DNA of 35,834 bases from Oscillatoriales cyanobacterium (GTDB taxonomy: Bacteria > Cyanobacteriota > Cyanobacteriia > Cyanobacteriales > Microcoleaceae), in assembly GCA_004293365.1 (NCBI GenBank), contig RDYN01000057.1, positions 1 through 35,834 of the forward strand. The letters run 5' to 3'. Below, piece after piece: positions 1 to 8,251 of this stretch. The position numbers and the translations under genes were made by a program. Position 1 is the stretch's first letter. Each line of letters starts with the position of its first letter. Below the pieces are notes generated by a model that saw only the letters and a list, made by a program, of their open reading frames with translations, did no database searches and was not told where the DNA came from.

Positions 1-49
1 GTCCCGGACTGTTGCTAACAGTTGCACGTTCCTTTCATTGGTATAAACT

Positions 50-913
50 ATGTCGATCGCCCGCCAACAACCTACAAAAAAAACCTTTGACATCCGGCAA
101 TTAATTGCCCCAATATCAGCGATATTAATTGTCGCCTATTTCCTCGCACCCATCATCTGGCAAGTGCTGACTTCCTTCAAAGTAAACGCCGATATCTCAG
201 CAATTCCCAACGTCTACATTCCCACCCGAATTACCTTCGATCATTACCTGTCCTTGTTCCAGCGCCGCCCCTTTGCGCTTTACATTTTAAATAGCGCTTT
301 TGTTTCCATCACTTCCACACTGCTGTGTTTAGCAGTAGGTGCTCCCGCAGCTTACGCATTGGCGAGGTTGCGGCTGTGGGGCGAGAGAATTATTCTGGCA
401 ACTGTGACAATTGTGACGCTATTTCCGGCGGTGTTGTTGTTTTTAGGACTCCTGGAAATTGTCAAAGCTTTGGATTTAGGAAATAATTATTTAGCCTTAA
501 TTATTCCCTACACCGCCATCAATCTGCCACTAACAATTTTGGTAATGCGGAGTTTCTTTCAACAACTGCCCAAAGATTTAGAAGATGCAGCAAAAGTTGA
601 CGGATACAACACTTTTCAAATGCTGTGGCAAATCGTACTGCCGATGACATTTCCCGCCTTAGTCACAACTGGAATTCTGACATTTATTTCAGCTTGGAAC
701 GAGTTTATATTTGCACTGACATTTATGACTCGCGAATCTCTCAAAACAATTCCCGTCGCCACGGCTCAACTCAGCGGTGCATCAGTCTTTGAGATTCCCT
801 ACGGCCCGATCGCAGCAGCCACCGTTTTAGGAACCTTACCCTTAGTTTTGTTGGTTTTGGTGTTCCAGCGGCGCATAGTTCAAGGTTTAACAGCCGGGGC
901 AGTAAAAGGATAG
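50..913 (+). CDS. Carbohydrate ABC transporter permease (CUT1, MalG-like)
   Basis: Inner-membrane permease of 287 residues, the usual length for a MalG/UgpE-type subunit. Six hydrophobic segments are visible, beginning near residues 20-40. The cytoplasmic EAA loop, which docks the ATPase, is at about residues 182-202 (EDAAKVDGYNTFQMLWQIV). It should pair with a MalF-type permease and a sugar-binding protein, neither of which is in the window; a MalF gene probably lies just upstream, beyond the edge. The ATPase follows 230 bp downstream on the same strand. The ATG at 50 fits the N-terminus of the family. The stop codon TAG is the first three bases of a heptamer tandem array. The substrate cannot be read from the sequence. 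Confidence 0.9.
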   Translation: MSIARQQPTKKTFDIRQLIAPISAILIVAYFLAPIIWQVLTSFKVNADISAIPNVYIPTRITFDHYLSLFQRRPFALYILNSAFVSITSTLLCLAVGAPAAYALARLRLWGERIILATVTIVTLFPAVLLFLGLLEIVKALDLGNNYLALIIPYTAINLPLTILVMRSFFQQLPKDLEDAAKVDGYNTFQMLWQIVLPMTFPALVTTGILTFISAWNEFIFALTFMTRESLKTIPVATAQLSGASVFEIPYGPIAAATVLGTLPLVLLVLVFQRRIVQGLTAGAVKG

Positions 914-1010
914 TCATTAGTCATTAGTCATTAGTCATTAGTCATTAGTCATTAGTCATTAGTCATTAGTCATTAGTCATTAGTCATTAGTCATTAGTCA
1001 TTAGTCATTA
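911..1010. repeat. Heptamer tandem array (TAGTCAT)14
   Basis: About 14.3 perfect copies of TAGTCAT, starting exactly on the stop codon of the upstream permease gene. This matches the STRR class of short tandem repeats known from cyanobacteria. It does not extend the reading frame, because the first unit is itself the stop. Confidence 0.97.
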
Positions 1011-1033
1011 ATTGGTTATTTTTTGGTTGTTAT

Positions 1034-1131
1034 AATTACCAATTACCATTGCCAATTACCCATTACCAATTACCCATTACCAATTGCCATTACCAATTAC
1101 CAATTACCAATTACCAATTACCAATTACCAA
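1034..1131. repeat. Heptamer tandem array (CAATTAC)n, imperfect
   Basis: A run of CAATTAC/CCATTAC/CAATTGC heptamers, mostly in 7-bp phase, filling the 5' leader of the ABC ATPase gene and ending about 11 bases before its start codon. It is open in the ATPase frame, so an automated call may begin too early at 1023 and translate the repeat (ITNYQLP units). Confidence 0.93.
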
Positions 1132-1142
1132 TTTTAAAAATC

Positions 1143-2225
1143 ATGGCAAAACTGCAACTAAAAAACCTCAATAAAACCTACAGCCCCAAAGTTGTACCCG
1201 TAAAAGACATTAGCTTAGATGTCAGCGAGGGCGAATTTTTGACCTTGCTGGGGCCCTCCGGGTGCGGCAAATCTACTACGCTGCGGTTGATTGCAGGGTT
1301 GGAACAGCCGACTAGAGGCGAGATTAGAATTGGCGATCGCGATGTGACATATCTCAGACCGGGCGATCGGGATATTGCAATGGTTTTTCAAAGTTACGCG
1401 CTGTACCCGCACATGACAGTGTACGACAACATGGCATCCAGCCTCAAACTCCGCAAAATATCCGACAGCGAAATCGATCGATTAGTGACAGAAGTTGCAG
1501 CATCCCTCGGATTGACCGAATTAGTCGATCGCAAACCGGGTAAACTATCAGGCGGACAGCGACAGCGAGTAGCCCTCGGACGCGCCTTAGTGCGCCAACC
1601 AGCAGTATTTTTGCTCGACGAACCTTTAAGCAATCTCGACGCATTATTGCGAGAAAAAGTTAGGGCCGAACTCAAACAATTGTTTTCATCCCAAAAAGCC
1701 CCTGTAGTGTACGTTACCCACGACCAAACGGAAGCAATGACGCTTTCTACAAAAGTCGCAGTTCTCAACAGCGGTAGCGTGCAGCAGCTAGACCCGCCGC
1801 ACTTAATTTATAACCGTCCGGCAAATCAGTTTGTAGCGGGTTTTGTGGGCAGCCCGCAAATGAATTTGCTAGTGCTTAAATGCCAGGGAAATTTTGCGAT
1901 GTTGGGCGATTCTGGAGTTCCGCTACCAAATCTGCCGACTGTTCCCCCAGAGATTGTCTTGGGAATTCGCCCGGAACACGTCAGCTTTGCAGATGTAGAA
2001 GCCAGGAAGAAGCCCGATCCAGAGGCAATTAAGGGTGAGGTTTATTTAGTAGAAAACTTGGGAATGCAAAATTTAGTTAGCGTCCGAGTTAAGGGTTTGG
2101 AGTCAATAACGGTGCGCGCGTTGCTCCCAAATGACCGTCAGTGGAGTTCCGAAATTGTCGAGCTGGTTTTTCCGGCTCAGTTGCTGCACTGGTTTGATGT
2201 CAAAACGGGCGATCGCTTGAAATAA
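1143..2225 (+). CDS. Sugar ABC transporter ATP-binding protein (MalK/UgpC type)
   Basis: ATPase of 360 residues that powers the CUT1 importer whose permease lies upstream. Walker A is GPSGCGKS (about residues 37-44), the signature is LSGGQRQRVALGRAL, Walker B is VFLLDEPLSNLDA (D about 157) and the switch histidine is in YVTHDQTEA. The C-terminal third is a TOBE/OB regulatory region with the MalK-family GIRPEHV motif. Start: the frame is open back to 1023, but residues before this ATG are translated heptamer repeat, and homologues begin at MxxLxLKNLxKTY, so the ATG at 1143 is chosen. No clear Shine-Dalgarno site is seen. Many cyanobacterial MalK-type ATPases serve several importers, so sharing with other permeases is possible. 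Confidence 0.92.
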   Translation: MAKLQLKNLNKTYSPKVVPVKDISLDVSEGEFLTLLGPSGCGKSTTLRLIAGLEQPTRGEIRIGDRDVTYLRPGDRDIAMVFQSYALYPHMTVYDNMASSLKLRKISDSEIDRLVTEVAASLGLTELVDRKPGKLSGGQRQRVALGRALVRQPAVFLLDEPLSNLDALLREKVRAELKQLFSSQKAPVVYVTHDQTEAMTLSTKVAVLNSGSVQQLDPPHLIYNRPANQFVAGFVGSPQMNLLVLKCQGNFAMLGDSGVPLPNLPTVPPEIVLGIRPEHVSFADVEARKKPDPEAIKGEVYLVENLGMQNLVSVRVKGLESITVRALLPNDRQWSSEIVELVFPAQLLHWFDVKTGDRLK

Positions 2226-2409
2226 AAATTTGGTCTGTATAACACGATCGATTGAAATTTGTCTAACCCTGTGCTGAAAAATATTTGGGCTAATTCTAAG
2301 TGAGTTATGACCTTAGTAAGAGGTAGAAGTAATTGGCTGCTCTCAAGGTGATATTCATGTGTAAAAAAGCTAATTGACTGATATCATTTCCGATTGATTC
2401 CCATCACAA

Positions 2410-2597
2410 AAACGGTTTGTAGTGCGGACTTCAGTCCGCTCTCCTGCAAAAACGGTTTGTAGTGCGGACTTCAGTCCGCTCTCCTGCAAAAAAACGGTTT
2501 GTAGTGCGGACTTCAGCCCGCTCTCCTGCAAAAAAACGGTTGGTAGTGCGGACTTCAGTCCGCTCTTCTGCTGCGGACTGAAGTCCGCACTACCAAC
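2410..2597. repeat. Four direct copies plus one inverted copy of the GCGGACTTCAGTCCGC hairpin repeat
   Basis: Units beginning aacggtttgtagtgcgg occur at 2410, 2450, about 2492 and about 2534 (period 40-42 bp), followed by an inverted partial copy ending at 2597. The core has 7-bp self-complementary arms (gcggact/agtccgc). The same family appears at 2941-3002, 7410-7475, 14590-14606, 16061-16176, 29586-29637 and 31002-31165. Short open frames across this array on both strands are translations of the repeat, not genes. Confidence 0.93.
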
Positions 2598-2690
2598 GAA
2601 GATAATTGCGATTAATCGCTCGGAAACGATATGACACATAAGCAAGTAGCCGATCGCAAATAAACTGCGGCTGATGCTCTTATCCTCTTA

Positions 2691-2753
2691 GAAACCGGGT
2701 TTTTTACCGTTTTTCAGGGTGCTAACCAAGATTTTGATTAAAAACCCGGTTTC
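2691..2753. repeat. Inverted repeat of the GAAACCGGGTTTTT family
   Basis: Left arm gaaaccgggttttt (2691-2704) and right arm aaaaacccggtttc (2740-2753) are perfect inverted copies around a 35-nt loop. The same arm sequence forms terminator-like hairpins at 22057 and 23148. Confidence 0.85.
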
Positions 2754-2795
2754 TGACTACCTGTGGCTCTAAGACTAAATAAACTAAGGCTGACG

Positions 2796-2835
2796 CTCAA
2801 AAACCCAGTTTCTCATCAGAAACTGGGTTTTTGAG
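2796..2835. repeat. Perfect 18-bp hairpin, 4-nt loop
   Basis: Arms 2796-2813 and 2818-2835 are perfectly complementary (core aaaacccagtttct), with loop CATC. The hairpin is strong, and a short T-run sits within the right arm. It could act as a terminator, but it is 570 bp past the nearest stop codon, so it is listed as a repeat related to the GAAACCGGG family. Confidence 0.85.
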
Positions 2836-2940
2836 TTGGCTGCATTTTATGTTAAATTATATCGCGAACGGTAGCATCGGTATTGTGCGATCGTTAGAAC
2901 GGTGCTCGATCTCCTGCCCGGTAGATTGAGCACAATAAAA

Positions 2941-3002
2941 TTGGTTAGTAGTGCGGACTTCAGTCCGCATAATGCTGCGGACTGAAGTCCGCACTACCAA
3001 CC
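2941..3002. repeat. Inverted pair of the GCGGACTTCAGTCCGC repeat
   Basis: Two head-to-head copies (ttggttagtagtgcggac... and ...gcactaccaacc) form a long hairpin of about 28-bp arms. Confidence 0.9.
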
Positions 3003-3092
3003 TGTCAATATTGTCCTGGGTTTGGATTTAAAGATTTATTGTTACCGCCCACTCGAAAGATACTCATCAACTAAAATTAGTTCTAGCGTGAA

Positions 3093-3133
3093 GAATGCAA
3101 GTCCTTCTCATAAAAAATTGAGGACTTGCATTC
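3093..3133. repeat. Hairpin upstream of the DUF3574 gene
   Basis: Arms gaatgcaagtcct (3093-3105) and aggacttgcattc (3121-3133) are perfectly complementary around a 15-nt A/T-rich loop, ending 27 bases before the start codon. This may be a dispersed repeat or a leader hairpin; sequence alone does not decide. Confidence 0.7.
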
Positions 3134-3160
3134 CGAACGATCGCACCTCTTGATTCAGAT

Positions 3161-3598
3161 ATGAACAAACATCTTAACAGTCTTTGCTTGGCCGGCCTGC
3201 TGTGGATCGTGCCTGTTTGTCCGGGGACAATTGCCCGCGCTCAAATTCCCGAAACTTCCGATACTAATGCCAGTCCAAAAACCTTCCTCAAAGATGAACT
3301 GTATTTTGGCTTGACTAAACCAGGAGGTGAGACAATTTCTGATTCAGAATGGCAGGAGTTTGTCAAGGAAGTTATTACCCCTCGTTTTCGGGAAGGGCTA
3401 ACTGTATTAGACGGTTCCGGGCAGTTTCTCAACCGGGACGGCATTCTGATTCGAGAAAACTCTAAAATAGTTATTTTGATTTATGAAAATACCCCGGAAA
3501 AAAATCGAGCTATTACGGAAATCATCGAAAATTATAAGCGCAGGTTTCAGCAGGAGTCAGTGCTGCGGACGACCAGCGAAGTTAAGGTTTCTTTCTGA
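3161..3598 (+). CDS. DUF3574 domain protein, exported
   Basis: A 145-residue protein with a likely signal peptide (residues 1-27, hydrophobic core LCLAGLLWIVPVC, cleavage near ARA/Q). The mature part matches my recollection of DUF3574: ELYFGLTKPGG, then SEWQEFVKEVITPRF, then GLTVLDGSGQF, then a basic strand and a helix with YKRRFQQESVLR. The biochemical role of DUF3574 is not known to me. The protein probably acts in the periplasm or outside the cell. It is monocistronic, flanked by repeats on the left and a small hypothetical gene on the right. The family call rests on recognised motifs; no search was run. Confidence 0.8.
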   Translation: MNKHLNSLCLAGLLWIVPVCPGTIARAQIPETSDTNASPKTFLKDELYFGLTKPGGETISDSEWQEFVKEVITPRFREGLTVLDGSGQFLNRDGILIRENSKIVILIYENTPEKNRAITEIIENYKRRFQQESVLRTTSEVKVSF

Positions 3599-3760
3599 TT
3601 CGCTCATCCAATCAGCGTATTTATGATATTATTCGTAGTAATCAAGGTCATACCCTCAGAGATAAGTAGGGTGCGGGTCTAGTAAAAATTAGAATTTGTG
3701 GGTATCGATCGCGCACTGCAAAAAGTCCCTAGAAAAACCAGCCCCGGAGAAAACAAAAAT

Positions 3761-3955
3761 ATGACGAACGATGGCAACCCAAAAGCCCAAGCGCCGGATA
3801 ACGAGGATTTCCAAAAAAATTTGGACGGTATGGCAAAAGCTTTGATTGTGAGCGTGGCTTGGTCTTACGCAGAGGCATTGGAGCGAACGAAACGCGCTGA
3901 AAAAGAACAGAAAGCTACGCCAGAATCTCAACCAGAATCTCAACCAGAATCTTAG
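3761..3955 (+). CDS. Small hypothetical protein, 64 residues
   Basis: Not recognised. The ATG at 3761 is preceded by GGAGA at 3746-3750, 10 bases away, which favours it over the in-frame GTG at 3698. The protein is hydrophilic at both ends, with a helical middle (MAKALIVSVAWSYAEALERTKRAEKEQ). It ends in a PESQ repeat coded by a 12-bp tandem unit (ccagaatctcaa), copied about three times right up to the stop codon, so C-terminal length may vary between strains. Likely cytoplasmic. Coding status is moderately supported by the ribosome site and sensible composition. Confidence 0.5.
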   Translation: MTNDGNPKAQAPDNEDFQKNLDGMAKALIVSVAWSYAEALERTKRAEKEQKATPESQPESQPES

Positions 3956-4209
3956 ACATCCGCCGCTGCGAAAACAGCGCGATTGTTTTCATCTAAAGAC
4001 AAGTGATTGCTCGCGCATCGGCGAACCATCACAATCATCGCGAGCGATCGCATTGGAATCGACTTTTTCGGCAGATTCCCGAAATTGTAGCGGTTTGTAT
4101 GCCATTTTACCTAAATCTATTTATTTTCCCAAAAGGGATTTACATTAAACAAAGTACGGTTTTATAGCTACAGTGTACAGAACAAACAACCAATTTTGAG
4201 ATCGGTCTC

Positions 4210-4722
4210 ATGTCTAATTCAAAAATGATTGGCAAAGCGATCGCAGGTGGCATTTGCTTCGGCATCCTCGCCAGCAGCTTCAACAACGCGCCAGGCCCAG
4301 CATCCGCAGCAGCACCAACAATTGCCGAACCAGCAGAAAAGGCCGCTAGCAATATCGACAAGCAACTTCTAGGTCAATGGCAAGGTACAATCCCCTCCGG
4401 TCAGTCTTTCACCTTCGTCTTTGCCCCAGAAGGCAAATTGTTCATGATGGGTAAATGCCCCGACGGAGCCGCCTGCGCCAAAGAAACGAGGTATAAAGTT
4501 AATCTCGCTGCAAAACCGATGCACCTGGATGTCAGCCTCAACAAGACCGAAACCGTTGAGACTGTTTTTGAGTTGACTCCCGAAGGTCAAATGCGCCTTC
4601 AGGTGGAAGGCACCAATCCCGGACTGCCAAGACCGAATTCCTTAAACGACCAGGCAACCGTGTTTAAAAAGGTCTCCGAGACCACTGCACTGCCTGCTGG
4701 CACTCAAGTCATCGGTTATTGA
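4210..4722 (+). CDS. Exported small beta-domain protein, unassigned
   Basis: A 170-residue protein with an N-terminal hydrophobic segment (about residues 11-27) that may be a signal peptide, then an Ala/Pro-rich linker to about residue 50. The remaining domain begins LLGQWQGTIPSGQSFTF and continues with FVFAPEGKLFMMG, MHLDVSL, TVFELTPEGQMRLQVEGTNPG and ATVFKKVS. This resembles domains I recall from cyanobacterial pilin-like or lipocalin-like exported proteins, but I cannot name the family with confidence. Two cysteines (in KCPDGAACAKE) could form a disulfide. There is no operon partner and no strong ribosome site. Confidence 0.75.
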   Translation: MSNSKMIGKAIAGGICFGILASSFNNAPGPASAAAPTIAEPAEKAASNIDKQLLGQWQGTIPSGQSFTFVFAPEGKLFMMGKCPDGAACAKETRYKVNLAAKPMHLDVSLNKTETVETVFELTPEGQMRLQVEGTNPGLPRPNSLNDQATVFKKVSETTALPAGTQVIGY

Positions 4723-4840
4723 GGAAAATTCTTCCCCCGCAGAAGGCAGTTAAGTAGTTCTGGGTTTTGAGTTTTGGGTGTTGTTATAGGCAGTTTTCAA
4801 TTCAATGAAATATAGTAGGGACACCGCGCCGTGCACATTG

Positions 4841-5042
4841 GTGTCAACAACCAGCTCAAACCCATTCACAGATGGCTGTTTGACCATTAAACTTAGATCC
4901 CCCCTTAGCTTGCCCCCTACTCCCCCTTAGGTCGGGGGGGACAAGAAGTTACTCAAAGTCCCCCTTCTTAAGGGGGATTTAGGGGGATCTAGACTTGGCA
5001 TAAAACCCATATTTCTCAAGGGTTTCAGCCTTAAGTTGACAC
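4841..5042. mobile_element. MITE-like element, copy 1 (GTGTCAAC...GTTGACAC)
   Basis: A 202-bp non-coding element bounded by the inverted termini GTGTCAAC (4841-4848) and GTTGACAC (5035-5042). Inside is a long inverted region of agatcccccc and gggggatct runs. A second member with the same ends and layout sits at 33941-34150. Outside it, TAGGGACAC (4816-4824) and GTGTCCCTA (5074-5082) form another inverted pair, as if the element landed inside an older hairpin. No transposase is encoded, and no target-site duplication is obvious. Confidence 0.7.
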
Positions 5043-5242
5043 GCCTTGGGCGAAGCGTAGCGGAGGGAGTGCAGTGTCCCTACCGTAGCATCTGTATTTT
5101 TTTTACTAAGCGTGAAAATCACCATCAGTTAAAGAATTTAAAATTTAAAACTGAAAATTTAAGAGTTTCCCGCTGCCTTCTGTCTTTAACAGGCCCTGCT
5201 ACAATCCACTTAATCTCCTTTTAACTTTTGCCATAGACTTCC

Positions 5243-7264
5243 ATGAGTGAAACCGTCCTAGAAGTTCGCAACCTGCGGGTTGAATTTCAATCTGCGGACG
5301 CAGACAATGCGTCCGCAACAGTCAAAGCTGTTGACGGCATTTCCTTTGAGGTGAAGCGAGGGCAAACTCTGGGAATTGTCGGAGAGTCGGGTTCGGGAAA
5401 ATCGGTAACATCCCTCGCTGTTATGGGTTTGCTGTCAAGTTCGTTAACGAAAATCCAGGGCGAAATATGGTTTTCTCCGACAGCAGATGGCGCTACCAAG
5501 CAGCCTGTGAATCTGCTGGAAATGCCGGATAGGGAAAAACAAACCTACCGGGGCAGCCAGATTGCGACGATTTTTCAAGAGCCGATGAGTTCGCTAAATC
5601 CCGTTTTTACGATCGGATTTCAACTCACAGAAGCCATTTGTCTCCACCAAAAGATATCCCAGACAGCAGCGCGGCGCAAAGCTGCTTCGCTATTGCAAGA
5701 GGTGAAGCTGCTACCGGGGGACGAGGAACTGCGGCAGCGCTGTTTGGCTTTGCGGCAAGAAGCAGGTGCCCAGGACGATCGCGATTTCATGCAGCTCGTC
5801 AACGGCCAAAAACAAGCTATGCTCGATCGCTATCCCCACGAACTCTCCGGCGGTCAAATCCAGCGCGTGATGATTGCGATGGCCATTTCTTGCAATCCCA
5901 CTTTATTAATTGCTGACGAACCGACAACGGCCTTAGACGTAACCGTGCAAGCAACAATCTTAGCTTTGCTGCGCGAGTTGCGGGACTCTAGAGGCATGGC
6001 AATGATTTTTATTACCCACGATTTAGGCGTCATTGCTGAAATTGCCGATACGGTGGCGGTGATGTACCGAGGTAAAATTGTTGAATGCGGTGCGATCGAG
6101 CAAATTTTCAGCAATCCCCAACATCCTTACACAAAAGGTCTGCTAGCTTGCCGCCCAACTCTCGAACGCCAACTGCGCCGCTTACCGACAGTTGCCGATT
6201 TTATGGAAGTCACCACAAATGCTAGCGGCGAATTGGTAATTGTCGAGAAAAATGTCGATTTAGACGGCGACAGCAGCGGCGGACTTTCCACTTTTCCCAC
6301 CGGAAAACCCCCTCGGCTGCCGAATATTTCCGAGCCTTTGCTAGCTGTTAATAACTTGCGAGTCGGTTTTCCGGTGCAAGGAATGTTTGGCGAAACTAAA
6401 CGCTTGTTTATGGCGGTAAACGATATTTCTTTTGAGGTTTACCCGGGCGAAACTTTGGGTTTAGTCGGCGAATCTGGCTGCGGTAAATCAACTTTAGCGA
6501 GAGCATTGCTGCAATTAATTCCGATATCCAGCGGCAAAGTGTTTTTTGAAGGTCAAGAAATTACCCCTCCTACCAAAAGTAGTTCCCGAGGGCAGTGGAT
6601 GGCTAATTATCGGCTCAAAAAAGAGTACGATCGCCAATTGCGCTGGCTGCGGCGCGATTTGCAAATTATCTTTCAAGACCCTTTTAGTTCCCTCGATCCG
6701 CGCCTGAGTGTTGGGGAAGCGGTGATGGAACCGATGGTGATTCACCGCTTTGGCAAAAACCCGAAAGAAAAGCGCGATCGCGCCGCTTATTTGTTGGATA
6801 GAGTGGGTTTAAATCCCGATTTTATGCGGCGCTACCCCCACGAATTTTCCGGGGGACAGCGGCAGCGAATTTGTATTGCTAGAGCTTTGGCTTTGAATCC
6901 TAAGTTTATTATTTGCGATGAATCGGTTTCTGCATTGGATGTATCGGTGCAGGCGCAAGTTTTAAATTTGCTCAAGGAGTTGCAAACAGAGTTTGGACTG
7001 ACTTATATTTTTATTTCTCACGATTTGAGCGTGGTCAAGTTTATGAGCGATCGCGCGATCGTCATGAACAAAGGTAAAATCGAGGAAATTGGCACAGCCG
7101 AGCGCATTTACCGCCAACCGCAGCAAGCTTACACGCGGCAACTTATCGCCTCTATACCTGCTGGGAATTTGGAGCGAATTCGGCAACAGCAATCAGGTCG
7201 CGAATCTGCTTTGTCTGCTGCAAAGGCGCCCCTCTCACCTGGGGATGAATCGCCACAAATTTGA
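5243..7264 (+). CDS. Double-ATPase ABC protein, peptide/nickel type (DppD-DppF/GsiA-like fusion)
   Basis: A 673-residue protein with two complete ATPase domains in one chain. Domain 1 has Walker A GESGSGKS (about 47-54), signature LSGGQIQRVMIAMAI and Walker B LLIADEPTTALDVT. Domain 2 has Walker A GESGCGKS (about 409-416), signature FSGGQRQRICIARAL and Walker B FIICDESVSALDVS. Each is followed by the oligopeptide-family C-terminal region (PQHPYTKGLLACRP; PQQAYTRQLIASIP). It would energise uptake of peptides, glutathione or a similar solute together with permeases and a binding protein, none of which is nearby. Domain 1 holds an extra acidic insert (about residues 145-190) before its signature. 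The start follows MSETVLEVRNLRVEF, a typical beginning for the family. Confidence 0.9.
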   Translation: MSETVLEVRNLRVEFQSADADNASATVKAVDGISFEVKRGQTLGIVGESGSGKSVTSLAVMGLLSSSLTKIQGEIWFSPTADGATKQPVNLLEMPDREKQTYRGSQIATIFQEPMSSLNPVFTIGFQLTEAICLHQKISQTAARRKAASLLQEVKLLPGDEELRQRCLALRQEAGAQDDRDFMQLVNGQKQAMLDRYPHELSGGQIQRVMIAMAISCNPTLLIADEPTTALDVTVQATILALLRELRDSRGMAMIFITHDLGVIAEIADTVAVMYRGKIVECGAIEQIFSNPQHPYTKGLLACRPTLERQLRRLPTVADFMEVTTNASGELVIVEKNVDLDGDSSGGLSTFPTGKPPRLPNISEPLLAVNNLRVGFPVQGMFGETKRLFMAVNDISFEVYPGETLGLVGESGCGKSTLARALLQLIPISSGKVFFEGQEITPPTKSSSRGQWMANYRLKKEYDRQLRWLRRDLQIIFQDPFSSLDPRLSVGEAVMEPMVIHRFGKNPKEKRDRAAYLLDRVGLNPDFMRRYPHEFSGGQRQRICIARALALNPKFIICDESVSALDVSVQAQVLNLLKELQTEFGLTYIFISHDLSVVKFMSDRAIVMNKGKIEEIGTAERIYRQPQQAYTRQLIASIPAGNLERIRQQQSGRESALSAAKAPLSPGDESPQI

Positions 7265-8251
7265 GATTATCTAGTCCCTCAAATTAACCCCGGGCCTTTG
7301 GCAGCATCGGACTAAATTCCTCATCAAACCAATTTGATTGTGGTGGTTTGATGGGATACAATTCTAACCAAATCCCAGAACTAAGGCTACACATGGATTG
7401 TACCAAGGTTTGTAGTGCGGACTTCAGTCCGCAGTATAAAGCGGACTGAAGTCCGCACTACAAACCGTTTTTGTGATGGTAATCAACCGGACACGATATT
7501 AATACCAGATTGATAATTGTAGCAATAGTTTTGTGAACTTGTATTAATACAGTTAAAAAAATCAAAATCCAAATTAAACACTTAACACTGGATTCTGCCT
7601 TCGGTATGGAGAATGTCCGGTTATAGCAATTTGCAACACTCGCGAAGTACAACGGATCCATTCCCAATTCCCAATTACCCGGGAACATAGGAGTTTAACT
7701 AACAACTGCTACCAACATCTTTTTATTTTTTTTTCATAAATCAACAGTCGATCTTCATTTTAACTTCACAATTAATAGGTAGTATGAAATTTGGTTGAAT
7801 TTGACGGAGAGTGCGGGTTTTTCAACCAGCAGTCAGGGGGTTCCATGCAGTATGTTAGTACATCAAACCCGGTCATAACTTACGTAAAAAGTGGTTTGAC
7901 ACGATACTCTCACGCGATAATGCGCTTCAGGCGCACTCTAGATAATTAATTTTTGCGTCCTAAACTAGCTAGATTAGGCCAAATGTCCAATGACTAACAG
8001 CAATATCTAGTCCAGTATTAGAGATAAACCCTTGATGCCCTTCCGAAAAATGATAAAAAGCGCACCGCAGCTAAAAAAACAATTACTCGCTAATTACGTA
8101 AATACACTTAATTATAGGGTTGTGTTGCAGGAAGTCAGGAAAAATTTCAAATGCTTGATTTCGCAATCTAGAAAAAATTTACAGTATTTAAACATTTTTA
8201 GAGTTGTTTTTAAGTTTTAAGTAATCAAGAATTAAACAAGATTCAAAAAAA
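7265..8251. other. Long intergenic region before the sensor kinase
   Basis: About 990 bp without a supported gene. It holds an inverted pair of the GCGGACTTCAGTCCGC repeat at 7410-7475, a small TGCGC/GCGCA hairpin near 7920-7935, and A/T-rich DNA in the last 250 bp. A 61-codon open frame at 8035-8220 lacks a ribosome site and is not accepted. No promoter can be fixed by eye. Confidence 0.6.
7410..7475. repeat. Inverted pair of the GCGGACTTCAGTCCGC repeat
   Basis: Left arm gtttgtagtgcggacttcag and right arm ctgaagtccgcactacaaac frame a short loop (about 7433-7440). The right flank (cgtttttgtgatgg) matches, in inverse orientation, the flank of the array at 2403, so the repeat unit is longer than its hairpin core. 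Confidence 0.9.

Noticed and set aside
1..49. Possible end of an upstream gene
   Set aside because: Too short to tell; stop codons occur in two frames and no family motif is visible, though a MalF-type permease would be expected upstream.
911..1131. Possible CRISPR array
   Set aside because: Units are only 7 bp with no spacers; these are STRR-type tandem arrays. The 40-42 bp array at 2410 also lacks unique spacers.
1023..1142. N-terminal extension of the ABC ATPase
   Set aside because: These 40 residues are translated heptamer repeats; the family start is the ATG at 1143.
2370..2645. Open frames on both strands across the repeat array
   Set aside because: They translate the GCGGACTTCAGTCCGC repeat itself (KTVCSADFSPL or QESGLKSALQTV units) and have no ribosome site.
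5036..5224. 62-codon open frame before the double-ATPase gene
   Set aside because: It begins inside the end of the MITE-like element and has no ribosome site or family resemblance.
7458..7688. 76-codon minus-strand open frame
   Set aside because: Overlaps the hairpin repeat and a run of attcccaattcc; not gene-like.
8035..8220. 61-codon open frame in the kinase leader
   Set aside because: No ribosome site, no recognisable domain, Lys/Leu-rich composition as expected of A/T-rich non-coding DNA.
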